Notes under the pieces: model-generated | Seen by the model: only the letters and a program-made list of their open reading frames with translations | What the model was told of the DNA's origin: nothing | Database searches by the model: none | Assembly: GCF_000276665.1 (NCBI RefSeq) | Contig: NW_004955472.1 | Location: 3,669,653 to 3,733,652, forward strand | Origin: Chinchilla lanigera | Taxonomy: Eukaryota > Chordata > Mammalia > Rodentia > Chinchillidae | DNA: 64,000 nucleotides | Direction of reading: 5' to 3' | Position numbers and translations under genes: made by a program | Part shown: in pieces, positions 55,871-64,000 of the stretch | Layout of the letters: each line of letters begins with the position of its first letter | How positions within the stretch are numbered: position 1 is the first letter of the stretch

Positions 55871-58800
55871 AATTGTGGCAGGGAAGCAAAATGCAACATC
55901 AAAACTTTTGGATGACCCTTCTCTATCCAAACATTTTCATGACTAACGTTGCTCTGAAAATGGGACAAGATATCTGTTTCTGTGGTTCGGACTTAGCTGA
56001 TTTGGATCTGGTTTGCTTCTATCAGAGACATATTTATAGCTGAAGAAAATACCATTAAATCTGCTGGTTGCCCCAATCAGTTGTTCAGAATTGGGTCTCC
56101 CTCAGTACATTAAGCCAGCTTTTTCCTGAGGGAATCGTAGCCAATGGAGGCCAAATAACAGGTCTTTATTCTTTTGCCGAAGGAGGGCTCCACTGGAGAC
56201 AGTCTGGTTTCAGGTTAGTGGTAAGTACTTTCTTTTTTAATGACCACTGTTTTGTAGTTTGGACTAGAGGACACTTCCTTGGATACCTTGTATATTTTGG
56301 ACTAGGACAGAATAGCAGAAAAACTAATACCAGATGCCCTGTAGCCATAGGAACAGATCTTACACCCTCTGCTTACCACTTTCTCTTGGAAAGTTATTTA
56401 CTGTCATGTACTTATGGGAAAGGTAAATTTTTTTTAAATTTTAAAAGTAATTTGATGATCTGTTTAAAACATCAAACAGCCTGTATGTACAGAATATGAA
56501 ATACATGCACATAAAAAAAACAGCAAATAGCACAAATATCTTATTAGTGCAGCATTTGATTTGCACCATTGTTAGGGTCCTTGAAAAAATCCTAGCTTCC
56601 TGGAAGCTCTCCATGCCAGTAATAGACTAGATAGAAATTTCCTCCATCCCAGCATGCTACCCTGGGTGAGACCCTGATTCATCATCTGTTATCGGCAAAA
56701 CAGTATTGGCCTCTTCAAATATTTGTAGGCTGACGATTAGTTTAGGTTTGCCTGTTTCCTCATGATTGAATTCTTACCTATCAATTTTGACAGGAATGGC
56801 AGAGAAGCGACAAGTTCTCAGTTTAATCTATGCAGAAGGATTACTAATGATGTTAGCTCCAATCTCTGAGGGCTTTCTGCAATATAATGTTACTATTTTT
56901 TTATTTAGTAAATATCTCATAAGATTAATAGATGTTTTGAAATAAGATACACATTCTGTCCTCACTGCACTTTCATTTTTAAGAATCTTTTGATACTTCC
57001 TTTGCCAAAATCAATTTGCATCAAGATAGATGCCAAATGGTGATCTCTTCATCTTCATTTCAACTACATCAATTTGTAGTGCTCCAATATGCAGGAGGCA
57101 CTGGGAACTCTGAGCATGTCAGGGTGACTACGTCCAGTAGCCAGGAAGTAAAGCCCAAGAGACAGCTTCCTGAACACAAACTGAACAACTCATTCTCAGA
57201 ATTCTATTATTAACGGGGCTAATGGACTCTCGGATCAGATCCCGACTCATGCTGCTTTCTATTTGATACTGATTATATGTAGATGATACCTATGCCTTTC
57301 TCCGCATATACGTGCAACTCCATAGTGTGTCACACTTATCCTTTCCTGGATGTAAATTATGCTTCAACAAGTAATAGAAGCCACAGGGCAAAAGCAATGA
57401 AGCCTCTGACTTAGTTGTTCAGCTACATAGCATTCTGTGTGACTTTATATGCTTCATGGAAACCTTTAAAATTTATAGCCTTCGACTTTAAAATATATAC
57501 TGGCTTACAAAATGGTAGCAATCCCAATAACTCAGTTGGATATTCTCTTTTTGCCTCTCCTCCGCACATTGTTTCTCTGTTTTGCTTGTGTGCCTGGCTT
57601 GAGACCACCAGGTCACATTTGCACCCTGGTTTTGAGCTGAGTTTCCCAGGTGGAGAGGCGAGAGATGGTTACAGTTTCTCCTTCCACTCTGGGCCTCTAC
57701 ACTCTGCTTCTTACCTGACTCGCCTTAGAAAGTCATAGCTTGCTGTTCACACTTCTGCACCTCCTGCTCTCCTAAGATTCCTGCTGTTTCCTTTCCTGTT
57801 CGTTTAGGCCTCATCTTCTCCTCTGTCACCCCATAAAAACTTATTGAAACAGGGAGGGAGAGGGGAGACAAGCGTGTCAGAATGTAAAGTATCCACCATT
57901 CTGCCATAATGGCAGCACAATCACGAGGGCAAGGAGTCCTCTTGCTTCCTGCCTGAATCTGAAGCTATTTTTACAGACCAGAGCAGTACCTCTTGTGTAA
58001 TACATAGATTAAGGAAAGAAAAGTTAGCATTTCTTTCCTGTAGACTCTGGATCATTTTTGACTGGCATCCGCTGCATGGCCGGATGGACATGTAACTTCT
58101 AACAAAAATATCCTCTGTATTTGGGTGAGACATAACTTCTTTTCTGACTGAAAATGCATTTCAGGCTCACGCATTTTCTTTAGAATGACCAAGCTACACA
58201 CGGTCTACCCAGAATATTCTGTGGGTCCCAGAATAACATTAGTAAGACTGTGTAGCCGACCTGTGCTCACAAGCTTGCCCTAATCTGCAAGCTTGAGCTG
58301 TATGTGATCTCCACAGCTCTGTCCATGCCTTCCATGTTTACTTGTCCAACTTCTTCAGTATTCTGTGTTGGTTCCTTTTCCACAGAGCTTTGTGACAGTT
58401 CCTAAAATGACCTTCAGAACTCCACTTTAGCTACTTGACGTGTGTTTCCTCCTATGTTCCTGATGGATGTAGAGATGTAATTCAGGGATATAATGAGATG
58501 AATGTTTCTACTAAATAACCAATAAGTGATAACCAGTAGGACACAGAGCTGAGGATGTGTGGTCTAGTGTGTTTATCTTGTCTTCATCCCTAATATCTTT
58601 GCTATCAAATCAAATTTGAGGCAAAACCCAGTGTTGTTTATTGGTAATCATGAAAACTTCTAGATACGTTTTTCTGATTCATGCAGAAGTAGGTGATGTT
58701 ACTCCACTTAGCTATGCTAAGCTGTTCATCACATGTAATTGGACAAGGAGTTTAGAGACTGGACTCCAGGCAATACTGCAATATTTAAAACAGGTTGTAT

Positions 58801-59820
58801 GCCACGTGGCTTTCCCCTTGGTAATTTTTTCCACATGTAAGCTTATTTTTACTAAAATGCCAATCAAATAAAATATCTGTAGATTGTACAGGTGAGTGGT
58901 GGAAAGACATAAAAGTGAAAATAAAGCTCTTTAGAGATAATCTTTCTGGATAAATGATTGAGCACTAGAGTGCATATCACAGTCAAAGTCTAGCCTCATT
59001 TATATTACTGATGCTGCTCCATTTAGGTAAAATGCCTGTGTATATTTTAGGCAATTAGATAATGAATTAGAAGAATAGCTAAAAGGGAAAAAGTAGATTA
59101 GAAAGTCACTCTGATAAAGCTGAGAAGCAAATGGATATTTAACTTATTCTAACATTTGATATGCTTAGAGTCTATTACTAAAAAACTCTGACTCAACCAT
59201 GTAATAAATTTATTATACTTAAGTAAATTAAGTAAGGATCATTTTCAAATATGCCAGATGTTCTGTTTTTCTGGTGGCAATATAAATCTGAAATTTCGCT
59301 ATGTGAAACATATGTCAGAAATAATACACACTCTCTTATGGAAGTCATTAATGGTTAAAAAAATCAAATTCTTTGAAAATTTTTTTTTATTTTAAAGAAA
59401 AGAAAAACAAACGATAAAAACAAACAATGATAAAATTTCAAAACAAGATTATAGGAGAGTAATTTACACTATGTTTTGTTATCTTCAAAGTAGCTGATCT
59501 ATTACAAGATATAGGCATGAAAAATTGGTCAAATAATATAGACATATAACTCTCCTTTCAATGAGTGAATAGCAATTAGTAATATAATTAACTTAACTAT
59601 CTTGTGTGTGTAATACACTTTCAGAAATCCAGTAGTGAGCAAGAGAATTGCTCATTCTATGTAAAAATGAACTAAATTCTCCCTTCAATATTATGTATTC
59701 ATATAAATATGTATACTAGCAATTAAATGTATAAAAATGCATAGGACATTATTTGAAACCTGAGCACAATGTGTTAGTTTCCTGGGTTAATTTTCACATA
59801 CAAGTGCATGTGTGCATGTG
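55871..59820. other. Unassigned sequence, about 4 kb
   Basis: No repeat family recognised with confidence. A 143-residue open frame starts at 56068, and a splice-donor-like GTAAGT lies within it at 56222 (see findings). An A/T-rich stretch with AAAGAAAAGAAAAACAAACG at about 59390 resembles the one at 7.3 kb, but I cannot assign it. Other small open frames here lack domains. Confidence 0.4.
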
Positions 59821-59828
59821 CACACACG

Positions 59829-59870
<42 letters not shown>
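59821..59870. repeat. (CA)n microsatellite
   Basis: CACG-interrupted start, then a perfect CA run of about 19 units. Confidence 0.96.
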
Positions 59871-59872
<2 letters not shown>

Positions 59873-59884
59873 ATTTATTGGCAT

Positions 59885-59962
59885 TTGCCCTGCTGGTGAT
59901 CAAACACAGGGCTTAGTGTATGTTAGGAAATCACTGTCCTAACTGAGGTTCAATCCCTGCTC
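59885..59962 (-). repeat. Old ID-like SINE, antisense
   Basis: GCTGGTGATCAAACACAGGG, TATGTTAGGAAATCACTGTC and GAGGTTCAATCCCTGC form a diverged antisense tRNA-derived SINE. The CA microsatellite occupies the place of its reversed tail, a common origin of such repeats. Confidence 0.6.
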
Positions 59963-59969
59963 ATTGTAA

Positions 59970-61889
59970 ATTGTTAAATACGGATGCTAGATGTATGATT
60001 TTTTGTTCTTTAAAAATATCTTACAGCATACTTTTAGAAATATTTTGTGCTTTTAAAAAACATGAAAAAGAAATGATAAAGTAGAAGTTATACTAGGATA
60101 AATTCCATAAAATATGCATTCACAAAAATTAAAGACTATTTGCTTGAAGAGACTAAATGGTTACTACCTCTGAGTTCTCTTTAAGAATGGTAAGTATGCT
60201 ATAGGATTGATCACAGATCTCTGGGTGTGATTAAAATACAAGTGAAGGAAATTTTGGTGGTCAGAAAGAGTTCTTGGATTAAAAATCCAGCTTTTCTTTC
60301 ATTATCCAGAGCATGGAGGTCAGCTTTTGAAATTGATTTGACTATGACATGCGAGGTGAGGGTGATGAGGAGGAGAAGGGAAAAGGACTGGGGGGCATGG
60401 AGCAGGGAATCGAAGAAAGGTAAGCTCAAGTCCAGAGGCATTTTGAGAATTCAGATGAAGTTGCAATTTATTGCTTTATATTGATGCAAGTTTATTTGCT
60501 TTTGTAGTCTTCTCCATAATTGCTTATAGATGAAATATTTTAAGATTGATGCAAAGTTCTGCAGAGTGGATGCAACAGCAGAACCAACTGCAACAAGTTG
60601 ATAGTGGGGGAGAGAGGAGAGCTGGACTTATCTTGAACAGAGTTCAAGTGGGAAGAAAGCAAAATCAAGAGGGAATAGATGGGGAGAATATGGAAGTGCT
60701 TAGCACTGCGGATCTCAGAAACACAGCAGAAGCAATTGTACAGGACAAGCACATGAATGAGGGTCTTGGTGGATGGAAGGTTGAACTTTGAGGTTTCAAA
60801 TTTCATAGAACAGTACAATATGACAAAAGTCTAATGCATGGACACAGAGTGGAGGTTGAAGTGGAGTAAGAGTGAGGTCACTGGACTGAAGAAAATCCTA
60901 AAAGATGATCTGTTGAGATTTCCTGGATAGACCATGAGCAGTAACTCTTGCTGAAAAGCACAATAGTTAGGTGTTGACAGGCTTTGTATCTTTCTACAAA
61001 GACCTCCATGAATATGAAGAATAATGAAAAGATACGCAGATGATCTTATTGAGAAGGGATACAGAGTGATGTAGCCAGGGCCAGAGCCAATGGTCTAGAG
61101 GAAGTGATAAAGATCAAAGTAAATGTTACCACTTTTGTCCTGCCCTAAACACAAGGTGAGTGAGCAAAACAAACAAACAAGAACTAACCAAACCAGACAA
61201 AAGAACAACCAGAAAGTGCTATCTCTGGAAGAGAATTCGCATTTTAGATTTGAAGATATTAGAGAAATCCAGCATGGAGGTTCAGGAGGCTTGCTTGTAA
61301 CAAGGCACGAGTCAGGAGAGAGGAAAGATGGGAAGGAGGTGAGTCGGAGGGGATTAATGGGGTAAATGGGACACAGAGTTTAAAGCAGGAGAGCAGAGAT
61401 GGTCCCGACTACACGTGTCTAGTGGCCAGGACTGAGAGCTCTGTCGGGATCACTGATCTCGCGTTCTGAAAATGAGGGATGTGTTCTTTCAAACCTGTAC
61501 AAATGAGATCTGGACATCTGGACCCCGAGTGTACCTGGGCTCCAGTAATTTAGTTGCAGTTCTCAGTAAGTTTGGTGGGACAGGAGATTTGCACTTTGCA
61601 GTTTTCTTCTCTTTCACATGCACACACGACTTTGTGGATAAAATGATAGATAATTATCAGTTCTTACTCTACAGTTCATAACAAGGTCTCATTTTTTCTT
61701 TCCTTTTATGGCTGTGGGCCTTTTCTCATTGTACTCTTTCTGTCTGAATTTGGCTTCCATGTGCTGAGATTTCAAAGTCATTCCATGCAGTCTTTTGACA
61801 GGAACCGAAATGTCACTGCCATGGGGACACCACTGTGATGATCTTGAGCAGGTCACCTGGTATTCATCAATTTAGCTTAGTTCCCCTTG
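59970..61889. other. Unassigned sequence
   Basis: Purine-rich runs at 60360-60420 and 61310-61350 generate charged open frames (up to 92 residues) with no domains. No repeat recognised. Confidence 0.4.
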
Positions 61890-62035
61890 GAATACTCCCT
61901 CACTGCTGACTCTGTTTTCATCTCCAGCACATATGAGGATTGTACTTATGTAACTGTTTTTCTAATGATTTATTTAATATGTGTTAAATTTAAGACAGCA
62001 GACATAAAGTCTATGTTGTACACACCGAGGAAAAT
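61890..62035 (+). repeat. Possible L2 3' fragment
   Basis: AGGATTGTACTTATGTAACT, then TGATTTATTTAATATGTGTT, and GACAGCAGACATAAAGTCTA vaguely follow the L2 3' end. Weak. Confidence 0.3.
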
Positions 62036-63171
62036 AGTGCATTAATGGATATGTGACTAAATTAGTTATAAAGTAAACTAAAAAATGTTATAATAGAGAA
62101 GTGACAGTCAAAATAATCTTTCTATTTGAAGAAAGTCACTGTTAATTTTTTAAATTAGCTGCTAGTCTAGTAGATGTAGTTATAAAGTTATAAAGTTATC
62201 TATTTATATAAATATATACCTATGCACATGTAGAATTTTTGAAATCATATCATATATGTATTTCATGTTTTTCTATTGTTTAATTATTGAGTATGTGAAC
62301 TTTTCTGTTATAAATACCATTTTAAAGGTTCATATCATAATTTTCATTACATGATGTAATAATTTATTATAATCATATTCTACTGACAGATATTCTATGT
62401 TTTGTTTATTTTTCTCATGAATAAATGCATCCTATCTATTCCCTTAGTTTGAATTTGGGCTTTGTTCTGTGAATTGCTTCCCTAATAGATGGTCTTGGAA
62501 ATAGCGTTTTGCGAGTTCTGTCTCTCAGCCTCAGGAAGCTTTGTGCTGCCCTGGGAGCCTGCCACGTGGATCATATCCGGGTTGAGCCGTCATCCTAGCT
62601 GAAGCCCTAAATATGGAAAAGCACCAGCAGATTAACAGGGCATCCCAGAGTAACTGCAAGATTTTTCTTTAGAACTACTAAATTTGAGAGTAGTTTATTA
62701 AGCTGCAATAAGTATTCACATTCAGATACTGGTACATCTGTAAAAGTGTTGAAGTGCCCATTTTTCTCTATCCTCAACATCCATGGGAATTATCAATATA
62801 TTTATTGCTTGTTTTTGAATATCTGTGTCAATAAGATTGTCTATCATTTCATATATTTATTGGTTACTCAGTGCTGTTTTAAAAAATAGATTATAAATAT
62901 TCTCTTTCCTAGAATATCTTCCTAAAATTTAAAAAGTTAATTAATGAAGCAAACCTGCAAAGTTTTCATCACACTTATACTAAACTATTGATATTAGATT
63001 GATTCCTCATGAAACAGAAATCATCAACTATACCTTTGTATCTTCAAAGACACTGCTTTGAACATACTCATGTAAGAACAGTATGATGTATATAACAAAA
63101 TTTTGATGAATTTTACACTAAAATTCTCCCTTAGAGCTAGAATTTGAAAATCTAACAAACCAAATCAAGTA
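62036..63171. other. Unassigned AT-rich sequence
   Basis: The segment 62490-62650 (GCCTGCCACGTGGATCATAT, GTTGAGCCGTCATCCTAGCT) may be an old mammalian repeat whose name I cannot recall. The rest is featureless. Confidence 0.4.
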
Positions 63172-63192
63172 AACCAAACCAAACCAAACCAA
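63172..63192. repeat. (AAACC)n microrepeat
   Basis: About four AAACC units. Confidence 0.9.
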
Positions 63193-63405
63193 GTAAAATA
63201 ATAAAAGTAGGCAGTATTTTCTTTCCTAGATTATGGTAGTCTTATTTCTTCCAGTTTAAAGTTGTTCACAAACATAAAAGTTATAATTAATTGTTCTCAA
63301 AACTATTGTGTCTTTGTAGAAACTAATAAAATGTGTAGTTTGTGAGGAAAAGGAAATTGAAAACATATTTGAATAGACAGAAGATTAAAAGCTCTAAAAA
63401 GTTGG

Positions 63406-63492
63406 CCGGGGCTGGAGATGTATCTCAGTGGTACAAGTGCCTGCCTGGCAAAGCACAAAGTTCTGAGTTCGATTCCCAGTACCCGTATAAAA
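63406..63492 (+). mobile_element. ID SINE
   Basis: GGGGCTGGAGATGTATCTCA, GTGCCTGCCTGGCAAAGCAC and GAGTTCGATTCCCAGTACCC are followed by an A tail. Target duplication AAAAAGTTGG at 63396-63405 and 63493-63502. It differs from the main ID type (GTGGTACAAG for CGGCAAAGCG), so it is another subfamily or an older copy. Confidence 0.92.
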
Positions 63493-63502
63493 AAAAAGTT
63501 GG

Positions 63503-64000
63503 TAAAATATGCCCAAGATTAAGAAATAAAACGTTGTAGGTGAAAGACTGAGAACATACTTTGGTTTCTCCAAAATACATTTATATTCTTTTACATTTCT
63601 GGATATTTGCTTTTGAGTTTTTGTTAAAGAATTCTTATAAAAATTTGAAAATATAACCACATGTTTTCTCTTTCACCATTATGTTTTCTTGCACTGAGAA
63701 TTTTTCCCCAGATGCCAGTAGCAAAGAAGATGGCTGTAACCTGCTGGGATAAATACTATTTGTTGTAAATGAATTGCTATCACTTCAATGGCTGAGAACA
63801 TTCATTTTAAACTCACACTTAACCAGAAAAATGTATAACACTGCAAAATGTTCTTTTATCACTTTGAGCATTATTTATGAATTTCAAAAGTTTATTTTAG
63901 AAATTTCAAGTTCTTAAAAGCCTACATAACATATGGCAAAGTGAGGTGGTAGCCTGTAATTGCTTTAATTTTAGTATTAGATTAATTTCTGGCAGTAGAT
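63503..64000. other. Unassigned AT-rich sequence
   Basis: No gene or repeat recognised up to the window end. Confidence 0.45.

Overview
This window is nuclear DNA from a mammal, almost certainly a rodent. It is AT-rich and gene-poor, has no long open frame, and is built from interspersed repeats. The rodent call rests on many tRNA-derived ID SINEs (internal A box TAGCTCAGCGG, B box AGTTCGGTTCC, A-rich tails), a B1 SINE with the internal duplication of the right arm, a probable ID+B1 composite (B4-like), and rodent-type MaLR LTRs. The ID subfamily does not match the mouse, rat or squirrel consensus as I remember them. A dipodoid (jerboa or jumping-mouse) source is a guess only.

No intact protein-coding gene was found. 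The one recognisable gene-derived sequence is a broken, intronless annexin A7 (ANXA7) retrocopy on the minus strand near 5.6-5.9 kb, with a 51-bp tandem duplication just beyond its break. Two short coding-like stretches (40288-40470 and 56068-56229) are reported only as candidates.

Layout: 0-6 kb holds L2, an ancient mammalian repeat, a MaLR fragment and the ANXA7 pseudogene. 6-14 kb holds a MaLR LTR, an ID with a duplicated 5' end, a large MaLR-like block, microsatellites, inverted L1 pieces and a possible solo LTR. 14-24 kb is L2/MIR remnants, a MaLR LTR, old L1, and a hAT MITE with visible terminal inverted repeats. 24-32 kb has B1, MaLR with a nested B4-like SINE, a solo LTR with a 5-bp target duplication, ID copies and a 27-bp minisatellite. 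32-44 kb has inverted old L1 pieces, ID copies, a MaLR LTR, MIR, MER20-like, B1 and Tigger-like elements, then antisense L1. 44-48.8 kb is mostly unassigned. 48.8-53.3 kb is the youngest-looking part: a 3' L1 segment carrying an ID, followed by four more ID insertions and two MaLR copies. 53-64 kb is mostly unassigned, with one MaLR, a CA microsatellite, an L2 trace and one ID.

Target-site duplications (TSDs) are visible by eye for most ID copies, B1 and one solo LTR, so those boundaries are reliable. Family names for the older elements come from remembered consensus sequences, not a database search. The functional content I can support is repeat biology. I see no operon, CRISPR array or other novel system.
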